Assembly: GCF_008327685.1 (NCBI RefSeq)
Contig: NZ_BDDE01000017.1
Location: 124,001-188,000, forward strand
From: Actinomadura sp. K4S16
GTDB lineage: Bacteria; Actinomycetota; Actinomycetes; Streptosporangiales; Streptosporangiaceae
Length of the DNA stretch: 64,000 bases
Direction of reading: 5' to 3'
Positions 42,173-50,839 of this stretch are shown piece after piece. Below the pieces are notes generated by a model. That model saw only the letters and a program-made list of their open reading frames with translations, searched no databases and was not told the origin of the DNA. A program made the translations under genes and the position numbers. Position 1 is the first letter of the stretch, and each line of letters opens with the position of its first letter.

Positions 42173-42808
42173 GTGGACGCCCAGCAGCCCGTCCGGCGGC
42201 GCACCCAGCGCGAACGCAAGGAGGCGACCGTCACCCGGCTGCTGGACGCGACGATCGCGGCCATCGCCGAAGCCGGCTACGCCGGCACCTCGGTGGGCGA
42301 GGTCTGCGCCCGCTCGGGCGTCTCGCGCGGCGGGCTGTTCCGCCACTTCGGGTCCCGGCTCGACCTCGTCGTCGCCGCGGCCGAGCGGGTCGCCGCCCAC
42401 CACCTCGAAGCCGCCGCCGACCACCTGGCCGCCGCGCCGCCGTCGGACCTGCGCGCCGCACTGGAGTGGATGCGCGGCCGCCACCGCGACCGCGAGAACG
42501 TCGTCTGGTTCGAGCTGATGGTCGCCGCCCGCACCGACGCCGCCCTGCGCGCCCGGCTGTCCCCCGTCGCCGAGCGCTTCTTCACCGACATCACCCGTCT
42601 CGCCCGCCGGGTCCCCGCCCTGGACGACTTCCCCGACGAGACCCTCCACCTGCTCGTCTCCTCCGCGCGCAACCTCCTCGACGGCGAGACCATCTCCAGG
42701 ACCCTCGTCCCCGAACCCGCAGTCGAGGACGCCCGCCTCGACTTCCTGGCCGACTTCGCCCAGTTCCTCGCCGTCCGCCGGACCCGCGTGAGCGTCGGCG
42801 GCGCGTGA
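42173..42808 (+). CDS. TetR-family regulator of the amidohydrolase operon
   Basis: A 211-residue TetR protein. DNA-binding part: LLDATIAAIAEAGYAGTSVG then SGVSRGGLFRHFGSRLDLVV. The ligand domain is all helical with REDNVVW-like RENVVWFELMVAARTD. The GTG start comes directly after the amidohydrolase TGA, so the two genes are co-transcribed. It most likely binds the 26-base dyad over the promoter in front of the amidohydrolase and so represses its own operon. Confidence 0.9.
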   Translation: MDAQQPVRRRTQRERKEATVTRLLDATIAAIAEAGYAGTSVGEVCARSGVSRGGLFRHFGSRLDLVVAAAERVAAHHLEAAADHLAAAPPSDLRAALEWMRGRHRDRENVVWFELMVAARTDAALRARLSPVAERFFTDITRLARRVPALDDFPDETLHLLVSSARNLLDGETISRTLVPEPAVEDARLDFLADFAQFLAVRRTRVSVGGA

Positions 42809-42832
42809 CCGGACAACCGGTTCCCGGCGCGC

Positions 42833-42861
42833 CACAACGGTCGGTTGTGCGCGCCTAGGGT
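42833..42861 (+). promoter_or_regulatory. LysR-type site and leaderless promoter
   Basis: CACAAC (42833-42838), 5 bases, GTTGTG (42844-42849) is a dyad of the T-N11-A type bound by LysR proteins. It is flanked by GGCGCG and CGCGCC, extending the symmetry with one unpaired base. TAGGGT (42856-42861) is a -10 element six bases before the GTG of the LysR gene, so the mRNA probably has no leader. Autoregulation is likely. Confidence 0.5.
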
Positions 42862-42867
42862 GAACCG

Positions 42868-43818
42868 GTGGACACCGAGGCATTGCGATCGTTCGTCCGG
42901 GCGGCCGAGCTCGGTCAGCTGGGGCACGCGGCCGACGAGCTGGGCGTGACGCAGCAGGCGGTCTCCAAGCGGATCGCCGCACTGGAGCGCGATCTGGAAG
43001 TCCGCCTGTTCACGCGTACCGCGCGAGGGGTGGAGCTGACCCTCGACGGCCAGGCGTTCCTCCCCCACGCGCGGAGCGTCGTCGCCGGGGTGGAGCGCGC
43101 CGTCACCGCGGTCAGGCCGGGGTCGCGGGCCCTTCGCATCGACGTCCTCGGCTTCCGGAGCGCGCAGGCCGTCGTCCTGCACGAGTACTGGCGGTCGCAT
43201 CCCGGGACCGACCTCGACGTGGTGACACTCCGGGTCGACGACCCGCGCGCGGCGGTCGCCGCCATCGAAGCCGGCGAGATCGACGCTTCGTTCCGCACCG
43301 TGACCGACCCGGCCGCCCTGCCGTCCGGCGTGCGGATGATCCGGGCGTTCGACTCCCCGCTGGAACTCCTCGTCGGCCCGGGCCACCCGCTCGCCTCCGC
43401 GCGGGAGCTGACCCCGGCCCGGCTGCGCAAGCACCGGATATGGGTGCCGGGCATCGCGCCCCGAAGCGAGTGGGGAGAGTTCTACGACCGGCTCGCCGCC
43501 CGATTCGACCTGCGCATCGACGCGGCGGGCCCGCACTTCGGCGACGAAGTGCTCCTGGACGTCCTCGCGGACTCCGCCGACGTGGCCACCCTCGTCGGCG
43601 CCCGGGACCGCTACATCTGGCCGGCGAGCTACGACCTGCGCCGCATCCCCATCGTCGAGCCGACCCTCGCGTACCCGCTCTCGCTCATCCTCCCCAGAAC
43701 GAACCCGCATCCGGGACTACGCGGAATCATCGCCCACCTCAGAACCCTGCCGAGCCTCCCCGACCCGGTCTGGCTCCCGTCCTGGGCGCCCGAAGAGGCA
43801 TCGCAAGAGCCCGCCTGA
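42868..43818 (+). CDS. LysR-family regulator
   Basis: A 316-residue LysR protein. The wHTH is TEALRSFVRAAELGQLGHAA then LGVTQQAVSKRIAALERDLE and RLFTRTARGVELTLDGQAFL. The effector domain follows from about residue 90 (LRIDVLGFRSAQAVVLHEYW). A GTG start close behind a -10 element is used. It precedes a hexapeptide acetyltransferase on the same strand, but the gap of 78 bases and different function leave the target open. Confidence 0.92.
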   Translation: MDTEALRSFVRAAELGQLGHAADELGVTQQAVSKRIAALERDLEVRLFTRTARGVELTLDGQAFLPHARSVVAGVERAVTAVRPGSRALRIDVLGFRSAQAVVLHEYWRSHPGTDLDVVTLRVDDPRAAVAAIEAGEIDASFRTVTDPAALPSGVRMIRAFDSPLELLVGPGHPLASARELTPARLRKHRIWVPGIAPRSEWGEFYDRLAARFDLRIDAAGPHFGDEVLLDVLADSADVATLVGARDRYIWPASYDLRRIPIVEPTLAYPLSLILPRTNPHPGLRGIIAHLRTLPSLPDPVWLPSWAPEEASQEPA

Positions 43819-43896
43819 CGAAGGCGACCCGGCCGACCGCTGATGGCGGCCTCCCCTTGAGCCCCATCTCACCGATTCACCAGAAGGGATCGCGGC

Positions 43897-44439
43897 ATGC
43901 CCAGCGACCGCCTCATGCGCATCCACAGCCCCGAGTTCAAGGCCATGTCCGACAGGGTCCTCCGGGCCACGGAGCTCACCTCCCGCCTGAACGTCCTGCC
44001 CTTCGAGGACGAAGCGGGCAAGGCCGAGCTGTTCGAACGGATCCTCGGCAGGCCGCTGCCCGCGAGCGCCACGATCTACCCGCCCTTCTACACCGATCAC
44101 GGCCTGCGCCTGGATCTCGCGGAGCGCGTGTTCATCAACCAGAACTGCACGTTCCTGGACTACGCCGGCATCCGGCTCGGCGAGCGCGTGATGGTCGGGC
44201 CGAAGGCCACGTTCATCACCGTCGGCCATCCGGTCGATCCCGGGGAGCGCCGGGAGTGGCTGACCGGCGCGCCCATCGACGTTGCGGAGAACGTGTGGAT
44301 CGGCGCGGGCGCCACCGTCCTGCCCGGCGTCAGCATCGGCCGAGACTCGGTGGTCGCCGCCGGAGCGGTCGTGGCCGACGACGTCCCGCCCGCAACCCTG
44401 GTGACCGGCCCGAAAGCGACCCTGAACAGGCAGTGGTGA
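43897..44439 (+). CDS. Sugar O-acetyltransferase (maltose/galactoside acetyltransferase family)
   Basis: A 180-residue left-handed beta-helix enzyme. N-terminal Mac domain (SPEFKAMSDRVLRATELTSRLN), then hexapeptide repeats FINQNCTFLDYAGIRLGERV, MVGPKATFITVGHPVDPGER with the catalytic His, and VWIGAGATVLPGVSIGRDSV. Acetyl-CoA-dependent acetylation of a sugar or nodulation-factor-like acceptor is expected. Ribosome site aaggga is upstream. It may be the LysR target. Confidence 0.92.
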   Translation: MPSDRLMRIHSPEFKAMSDRVLRATELTSRLNVLPFEDEAGKAELFERILGRPLPASATIYPPFYTDHGLRLDLAERVFINQNCTFLDYAGIRLGERVMVGPKATFITVGHPVDPGERREWLTGAPIDVAENVWIGAGATVLPGVSIGRDSVVAAGAVVADDVPPATLVTGPKATLNRQW

Positions 44440-44566
44440 CCGCGGCGGGAGCAGGCCGAGGGGCGGCGTGCGTGGAAATCGACCCGTGAGTCCCGTTAGG
44501 GTCGTGGCTTGGTGAGCCGGGAAGTCTGGTCGGCACTGCGTCCGCCATTCCCGAGAGAGCCCCGGT

Positions 44567-45841
44567 ATGACCAACCTTCTGCTCGCCTTCGCCGCCATGC
44601 TGCTGCTGGCGGTGCTGGTGTCCAACCTCGCCCACCGCACCGTGCTGTCGACGGCGGCGCTGTTCCTGGTCGGCGGGTTCCTGCTGGGCGACGGCGTCAC
44701 CGGACTGATCACTCTGAAGCCGGGCGACACGCTGGTGTCCGAGCTGGCGGAGCTGGCGCTGTTCGCCGTGCTGTTCACCGACGGCATGCACGCGGGCTGG
44801 CAGGACCTGCGCAGCGCCTGGCGGCTGCCCGGCCGCGCCCTCGGCTGGGGACTGCCTCTCACGCTGCTGGTCACCGCGCTCTTCGCGCACTACGTCGTCG
44901 GGCTCGGCTGGGTGGAGTCGCTGCTGATAGCGGCGATCCTCACCCCGACCGACCCGGTGTTCGCCGCCGCGCTGGTCGGCAACGACAAGGTGCCGCCGCG
45001 GCTGCGCCATCTGCTGAACGTGGAGTCGGGCGTCAACGACGGGCTCGTCCTGCCGTTCGTGGTGCTGTTCCTGGCGATCGCGCGGGGCGAGGAGAGCCTG
45101 CATCTGGGTGAGCTGGGCGCCGAGCTGGCCGGCGGGGTGGCCATCGGCGTGGCGATCCCGTGGGCCGCGATCATGCTGGTGCGGACCCGGTGGTTCGCGA
45201 TCGCGCCCAAGTACGAGCCGCTGAACGCCGTCGCCATCGGGCTGCTCGTGCTGGCCACCGCGCAGGCCACGCACGGCAACCTGTTCCTGGCCGCGTTCGC
45301 CGCCGGCGTCACCGTCGCGACGGTCGGGCACCGCCACCGCGAGACGTTCGAGCAGTTCGGCGAGCTGGTCGCCGAACTGCTCAAACTCGCCGCCCTGCTG
45401 GTGTTCGGCGCGCTGCTGTCCCCCGCGTTCCTCGGCGACGTCGGCTGGACCGGCTGGGCCTTCGCCGTCCTCGCCCTCGTGGTCGCGCGCCCGGTGGCGA
45501 TCTGGGTGTCGTTCCTGCGCTCCGGACTCACCGCACGGGAGCAGGCCGCGGTGATGTGGTTCGGGCCCAAGGGCTTCGCCTCGGTCGTCTACGGCCTGCT
45601 CGTCCTGGAGTCGGGCATCCCCGCCGGCGAGAAGATCTTCCACCTCGTCGGCGTCACCATCACCCTGTCGATCCTCGCGCACTCCTCCACCGACATAGTC
45701 GTCGCACGCGGCTTCGATGAGGAACGCGAGGTCCCGGCCTGGTTCGGAAAGGCCCGCGCCCGCCTCCGACGCCCCGCCCCCGCCGAAGGCGGCGACGGAC
45801 CGGCCGCCGAGTCCGGGGCGGATCGCGAGCCCACTCCCTGA
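44567..45841 (+). CDS. CPA1-type cation:proton antiporter
   Basis: A 424-residue membrane protein with about twelve helices. Ion-binding motifs: ILTPTDPVFAAALVG and VESGVNDGLVLPFVVLFL with the Asn-Asp pair typical of NhaP-type electroneutral antiporters. The WFGPKGFASVVYGLLVL segment in a late helix is also characteristic. The hydrophilic C-terminus is 50 residues, Pro/Glu-rich. It exchanges Na+ or K+ for H+, and so complements the kdp importer in the window. Convergent with the large ATPase gene; 127 bases upstream show no gene. Confidence 0.92.
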   Translation: MTNLLLAFAAMLLLAVLVSNLAHRTVLSTAALFLVGGFLLGDGVTGLITLKPGDTLVSELAELALFAVLFTDGMHAGWQDLRSAWRLPGRALGWGLPLTLLVTALFAHYVVGLGWVESLLIAAILTPTDPVFAAALVGNDKVPPRLRHLLNVESGVNDGLVLPFVVLFLAIARGEESLHLGELGAELAGGVAIGVAIPWAAIMLVRTRWFAIAPKYEPLNAVAIGLLVLATAQATHGNLFLAAFAAGVTVATVGHRHRETFEQFGELVAELLKLAALLVFGALLSPAFLGDVGWTGWAFAVLALVVARPVAIWVSFLRSGLTAREQAAVMWFGPKGFASVVYGLLVLESGIPAGEKIFHLVGVTITLSILAHSSTDIVVARGFDEEREVPAWFGKARARLRRPAPAEGGDGPAAESGADREPTP

Positions 45842-45863
45842 TCAGGAGCCGCGACCGGGCGCC

Positions 45864-48800
45864 TCAACGGGTGTCGCGGAGGGTGGTCTCTATTGCGGTG
45901 AGTTTGTCGGCCAGGTGGAGGAGGGCGCCGACGGACGGGTCGTCGGTGGCGCCCGCGAGGGTCTGGGCGCGGCGGTAGGCGGCTTTGATCTCGGTCCAGC
46001 GCTCGGCCTCGGACGGGGTGAGGGTGCCCTGGAGTTCGGCGAGTTTGAGGAGGTTGGCCTCCGCGTCCGAGGTGAGGGTCTGGGACTCGGCCCGGTAGTG
46101 GTCGTCGATGACCGCTTGCAGTTCGGTGTCGTCCATGACCGGGAGGATGCGTTCGGCGAGCTTGTTCATGTCGCGGTAGGAGCCCTGGAGGCGGAACGGC
46201 GGTTCGGTGCGGGACGAGTCGTCCTGGGCGGCGGAGGCTATGTAGACGCGGTTGACCGTCAGGACCACCTGCTGCGCGTAGCGGAGCTTGGCGAGCACGG
46301 ACAGGATGTCGTCCAGTTCGGCTTGGGAGTACGGGTGGGACAGGCGGTCGGGGTGGACGGTCTGGTCCCCCGCCGCCAGGCGGACGAGCAGTTCGATGTC
46401 GCCGCGGTCGCGGCCTCCAAGGGGCGCGAGGACGGGGTTCGAGGTCAGGGCGTTCTCGATGTAGCTGAGCGCGAACAGCTCGTCCTTGCCGGACAGGACG
46501 TCGCCGAGGTTCCACACGTCGGCGCGGTTGGCGAGCATGTCGGGGATGCGGAAGCGGCGGCCCGACTCGGTGTAGGGGTTGCCCGCCATGCAGACGGCGA
46601 AGCGCTTGCCGCGCAGGTCGTAGGTGCGTTCGGCTCCCTCGATGCGGCGCTGGGCGTCGCAAAGCGGGATGAACTTCTGCAGGAGTTCCGGCGAGGTGTG
46701 CTGGATGTCGTCGAGGTACAGCAGGACGTTGGTGCCCATGTCGAGCGCAAAGTTGATCTTTTCGACCTCGCGGGCGGCGGTGGCGTCGGGGGCCTTGGAC
46801 GGGTCGAGGGACGTGACGCCGTGGCCGAGCGCCGGGCCGTCCACCTTCACCAGGGCGAGGCCGAGGCGGTCGGCGACGTACTCCATCAGGGTCGTCTTGC
46901 CGTAGCCGGGCGGTGAGACGAGCAGGAGCAGCCCCATCTGGTCGGCGCGCTCGCCGTCGCCGGCGGCGCCCAGCTGCTTGGCGAGGTTGTCGCCGATGAG
47001 GGGGAGGTAGACCTCGTCGATGAGGCGGTTGCGGACGAACGCGCTCATCGTGCGGGGGCGGAGGCCGGCCACTCCCAGGCGCTTCTCCTCCGCCGCGACC
47101 AGCTCGTTCCGCTTCCGCTGGTAGGCGCGGAAGGCGGGGACCCGCTCGGTGCGGAAGCGGTGCGTCCTGGTGAGGAGCTCGTCCAGGCGCAGGTCGAGCC
47201 GGCGGCCGGTGATCCGCGGGTGGCGGCCGAGCAGGTCGTCGATGGTGGCCGCGAGCGCGGCCGGCGAGTCGTACCGGGCGGACGGGCACAGGAGCATGGA
47301 CACGGCCTCGGGCAGGTCGGCCGGGTCGCCGTCCGCCCCCGTCCCGAGGTAGGCGGAGAGCCACGCCTCGGCCAGCTGCCGGCGTGCGGCGAGGGTGCCC
47401 GCGCCGCGCAGGTCCTCGTCCAGGGGGACGTCGCCGAGCGCCTGGGTGAAGTCCTTCAGCAGGGTGCGGGCGCCCTGGCTCGTCACGAAGCCGTCCGGGG
47501 CGGTGGCGAGTTCCTCGACCAGGTACTCGGCGGCGAGCGGGTCGGGGGCGGGCATGGCGTCGCGGTCGGCGAACGCCTCGATCGCCGAGCGGAGTTCCTC
47601 GGTCAGCCCGGTGAGGGCGCCGGGACGTCCGAACGCCTCGCGGGCGCGGACGAGCGACCGGGCGCGGACCGTCCACGTCGCGCGCTCGGCGTCGTCGGGA
47701 CCGTGCGTCCAGAAGAGCCGGGCGGCGGCGCGGGCCTCGCCCGGGTAGCGCAGGAGGCCCGCCTCGGTGTGCAGGCGCAGGAGCGCCTCCAGGATGCGTG
47801 CCGCGTCGTGGTCGTGGACGCCCCGCTCGTACCCCTCGTCGTAGCGGTCGGCGGCGGTCTCCCGGACGAGGGCGAGCAGGCGGCCGTCGGCCGCGGCCCG
47901 GCGCAGGTCGCCGGGGTCGGCGGCGGCGAGGAGCGACGCCGCCAGGTACTCGGCGCGGTAGGTCTCCGCCGTCTCCGAGACGAGGCTCTGGCTCCAGAAG
48001 GGGCGGGTCGCGGCGAAGTCCGCGTCGTGGACGGGCGCGCGGTAGTCGGTCCCGGTGATCGTGAAGGCGACCGTGTCGCGGTGCGGGACGAGGGTCAGCT
48101 CGATCGGACGGGTGTTGACCGCGAACCGGTGGCGTCCGAGCCGGATCGTCCCGCCGCCGTCGCCGTACAGGTCGAGGCGGTCGCGCAGGGCGCGGCCGGC
48201 CTCCTGGCGGGCGGCGTTGAGGCGGCCGTCCAGCTCCTCGGCGCGGGCGGCCTCGCCCAGGGCGCGCAGCTCGTCGGCGATCGCGCGCAGCCGGCGCACC
48301 ATGGCGTCGGTCGTGAAGTAGGCGGTGACCTCGGCGGGGGACGCGAGCGCGGCGGCGCGGCGGCGCACACCGGACAGGATCCGGTCGGCCGACTCGGTGA
48401 GCCGGTCGCCGCGGCGGGCGCGCTCGTCCAGGAGCGTCTGCTTGCGGGAGGTGAACGCCTCGTTGAGCTCGGTCCGCTTCGTCTCCAGCTCGGCGAGGAA
48501 CTCCTCCGGCTCGGCGAAGCGGGCCTGGAGCGTCTCCAGGCGGAGCAGCAGGCGGCCGAGCTGCGCGTCGCAGTCCTCGGGGGTCGCCGCCGCGGCGAGG
48601 GCGCCGGCGATGGCCTGGTCGAGCAGGCCGAGTTCGGCGGCGAACGCGGCGCCTCCCTCGCGGGCGAGCAGCTCGCGGCGGCGGTCGTCGAGGACGGCGC
48701 GGGCCCGGTTGAGGCCGCCGAGCACCTCGCCGACGCGCTCCAGGATCGCGGTCCGCGCGGTCGCGTCGGTGACGTCGAGGTCGCCGACGACCTCGGTGAC

Positions 48801-50741
48801 GACGTCCAGCCCCTCGTTCTGGGCGTCGAGGAGGGCGGCCAGCGGCGCGGCGTCGGCGGCCGTCCCGATGGCGCGCGCCGCCTCGGCGATGCGCTCGACC
48901 TCGGCGTGGTAGCCGGTGAACGCGTCCTCGCCCTGAAGGTACTCGACGGCCTGCCGCGCGGCCTCGTCCAGCTCCGCCCGGACGTCCTCCGAGAGCGCGT
49001 CGATCCGGGCGCCGTCGGCGTAGCGGAGGTCTCGGAGCGTCTCCAGGTGCCCCTGGGCGCGGCGGAACTCCGCCAGGCGGGAGACCCAGCCGTCCGCGCT
49101 CTCCGGTTCCTCGGTCCGCGCGCGGCGGATCAGGGCGGCGAGCCGCTCGCCCGCCTCGGCGACGGCGGCGGCCGCCTGCCCGGTGAGCGCGCGGACCTTC
49201 TCGTACTCGTCCAGGACCTGGCCCGCGGTGGAGCGGACTTCGGCGAGCGGCGCGGCGAGGTCCCCGAGCCGGTCGTCGCCGAGCCAGGGGTACAGGTCCG
49301 CCGCGCGCGTGCACGCGGCGATCAGCGCCTCGAACACCCGGCCGGACGGCGACGTCTCCGCCGCCATCCGGGTGATCGACAGGCACTCGGAGACGCCGCG
49401 CACGAGGTCGGCGTTGCCGACCCGCTCCAGCGGGCCCGTGCCGACGGGCTGCGCGGCGGCGTGCGCGTCGGACACGAACGGGGTCGCCCAGATCTGCATC
49501 GGGTGGACGCGGGACGGCTCGTCGGAGAGCGCCCGCATGACCACGAGCGTCCCGTCGTCGAACAGCGAGTACCCGTGGCAGGTGATCGGCGTCGCGACCT
49601 GCTTGCGGATCACGTTGTAGGGCAGCAGCAGCGACCGGCCGTCCTCCCGCGAGTGGAAGACGTACAGGACGTCCTCTCCGTTGGGAGAGCGGACGACCCG
49701 CTCGTACTCCAGGCCCGCGACGTCGGTGTCGAACGTCTTCGCGGCGCCCGTGTCGAGGTGGTAGCCGCCGGGGAAGATGATCCCGTGGTCGTCCGGCAGC
49801 CGGCGGCACGCCTGCTCGATCCCGTCGAGCCGCGCGACCTCCTTGGTGCGGACGTTGAACACCAGGTGCCGCCACGCGGACTCGTTGTACGGCCTGATCC
49901 GCAGCAGGATCAGCGCCCCGACCCGCGCGTGCAGGACGTCGGCGTCCGCGAGCGACTGGAGCGGCTCGTCCACCGGCTCGGAGTAGATCCCCTCGCCGGT
50001 CCCGGTGTTGTCCTCGATCTTGACGGTGAGGGTCCCGCCGATCGTCTCGACGAACACCTCGCCCTCGATCGAGATGTGCGGGTGCCGCCCGGCGACGTGG
50101 TCGTCCCGTGTGGCCTCCACCCAGTCGACGTCGTGCGCGGGAGGGAACGCGTGGTCGCGCTCGCCCTGGTTGTCCTCGTAGGCGACGCCGCCGTCCGGCG
50201 CGGTCCGCCACCGCAGGACGCGCAGGTCCGACAGGCGTGGACCGGTCTGGAAGACGGCGAGCAGCCGCCCCTCCACCAGGCGCAGCTGGAGCAGCCGCGC
50301 CTGCCGGTAGTACCGGTACATGTCGGCGAAGTCGCGCAGGAAGCGCGGGTCGTCCAGCAGGCCCAGCACGGCCTCCGGCCCGGTCTGGACGAACCGGACG
50401 CCGTCCTCTCCGCGCGTGAACCGGTGCAGCGAGAAGACGTCGTCGACCGTCGTCTCGGGCTTCAGCCCGAGGAAGGCGTTGCAGCCGAACAGCAGCACCC
50501 CGCCGAGCGCCACCACGTCGCGGGGCACGCTGTTGTGCGCCGTGCGGATCCGCTCGGTGCCCGCGAGCCGCAGGTCCGAGCCCCCGAAGACCTCCAGCCG
50601 CCGGGCGTTGAGCGCCTCCGCGCGGCGCGCCAGCTCGCCGGCGTGCCCGGCGAGCCGCGCGCGCAGCACCTCGTACGTGCCGTGGTCCGGCTCCGCGTGC
50701 CGGTTCCCGGCCGCGCCGGGCTCTGTCATGTCCACGCCCAC
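45864..50741 (-). CDS. Giant AAA+ ATPase, DUF3686/'DNA repair ATPase' type
   Basis: A 1625-residue protein. The first 450 residues are globular beta-rich (LAGTERIRTAHNSVPRDVV, FIPGGY-like FPGGYHLDTG); about 500-870 are Ala/Glu/Arg-rich helices likely to form coiled coils; the C-terminal 380 carry an AAA+ domain with Walker A SPPGYGKTTLMEYVADR (near 1270), Walker B LLYLDDIQH (near 1343) and a sensor-like CMAGNPYTESGRRFRIPDML. Order and length match the family annotated as DNA repair ATPase with DUF3686, often found with YqiK-type flotillin and YqiJ. Several GTG/ATG starts are close together; GGGAGG (50745-50750) best fits the GTG six bases further in. Role in repair is not demonstrated; membrane stress is as likely. 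Confidence 0.85.
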   Translation of the reverse strand: MGVDMTEPGAAGNRHAEPDHGTYEVLRARLAGHAGELARRAEALNARRLEVFGGSDLRLAGTERIRTAHNSVPRDVVALGGVLLFGCNAFLGLKPETTVDDVFSLHRFTRGEDGVRFVQTGPEAVLGLLDDPRFLRDFADMYRYYRQARLLQLRLVEGRLLAVFQTGPRLSDLRVLRWRTAPDGGVAYEDNQGERDHAFPPAHDVDWVEATRDDHVAGRHPHISIEGEVFVETIGGTLTVKIEDNTGTGEGIYSEPVDEPLQSLADADVLHARVGALILLRIRPYNESAWRHLVFNVRTKEVARLDGIEQACRRLPDDHGIIFPGGYHLDTGAAKTFDTDVAGLEYERVVRSPNGEDVLYVFHSREDGRSLLLPYNVIRKQVATPITCHGYSLFDDGTLVVMRALSDEPSRVHPMQIWATPFVSDAHAAAQPVGTGPLERVGNADLVRGVSECLSITRMAAETSPSGRVFEALIAACTRAADLYPWLGDDRLGDLAAPLAEVRSTAGQVLDEYEKVRALTGQAAAAVAEAGERLAALIRRARTEEPESADGWVSRLAEFRRAQGHLETLRDLRYADGARIDALSEDVRAELDEAARQAVEYLQGEDAFTGYHAEVERIAEAARAIGTAADAAPLAALLDAQNEGLDVVTEVVGDLDVTDATARTAILERVGEVLGGLNRARAVLDDRRRELLAREGGAAFAAELGLLDQAIAGALAAAATPEDCDAQLGRLLLRLETLQARFAEPEEFLAELETKRTELNEAFTSRKQTLLDERARRGDRLTESADRILSGVRRRAAALASPAEVTAYFTTDAMVRRLRAIADELRALGEAARAEELDGRLNAARQEAGRALRDRLDLYGDGGGTIRLGRHRFAVNTRPIELTLVPHRDTVAFTITGTDYRAPVHDADFAATRPFWSQSLVSETAETYRAEYLAASLLAAADPGDLRRAAADGRLLALVRETAADRYDEGYERGVHDHDAARILEALLRLHTEAGLLRYPGEARAAARLFWTHGPDDAERATWTVRARSLVRAREAFGRPGALTGLTEELRSAIEAFADRDAMPAPDPLAAEYLVEELATAPDGFVTSQGARTLLKDFTQALGDVPLDEDLRGAGTLAARRQLAEAWLSAYLGTGADGDPADLPEAVSMLLCPSARYDSPAALAATIDDLLGRHPRITGRRLDLRLDELLTRTHRFRTERVPAFRAYQRKRNELVAAEEKRLGVAGLRPRTMSAFVRNRLIDEVYLPLIGDNLAKQLGAAGDGERADQMGLLLLVSPPGYGKTTLMEYVADRLGLALVKVDGPALGHGVTSLDPSKAPDATAAREVEKINFALDMGTNVLLYLDDIQHTSPELLQKFIPLCDAQRRIEGAERTYDLRGKRFAVCMAGNPYTESGRRFRIPDMLANRADVWNLGDVLSGKDELFALSYIENALTSNPVLAPLGGRDRGDIELLVRLAAGDQTVHPDRLSHPYSQAELDDILSVLAKLRYAQQVVLTVNRVYIASAAQDDSSRTEPPFRLQGSYRDMNKLAERILPVMDDTELQAVIDDHYRAESQTLTSDAEANLLKLAELQGTLTPSEAERWTEIKAAYRRAQTLAGATDDPSVGALLHLADKLTAIETTLRDTR

Positions 50742-50804
50742 CTGCCTCCCGTTCGTCTACCGCAACGCGTGCCGAACCCCGACCTCGTCCAAGCGGTCCG
50801 TCCT

Positions 50805-50834
50805 GCGGCGAGCCGCCGTCCGGCGGCTCGCCGC
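50805..50834 (-). terminator. Hairpin between flotillin and ATPase genes
   Basis: Perfect 13-base stem GCGGCGAGCCGCC / GGCGGCTCGCCGC with loop GTCC, six bases past the flotillin stop and 64 bases before the ATPase start. It may end most transcripts or act as an attenuator so that the large ATPase is made in lower amounts. Confidence 0.7.
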
Positions 50835-50839
50835 GCGTG

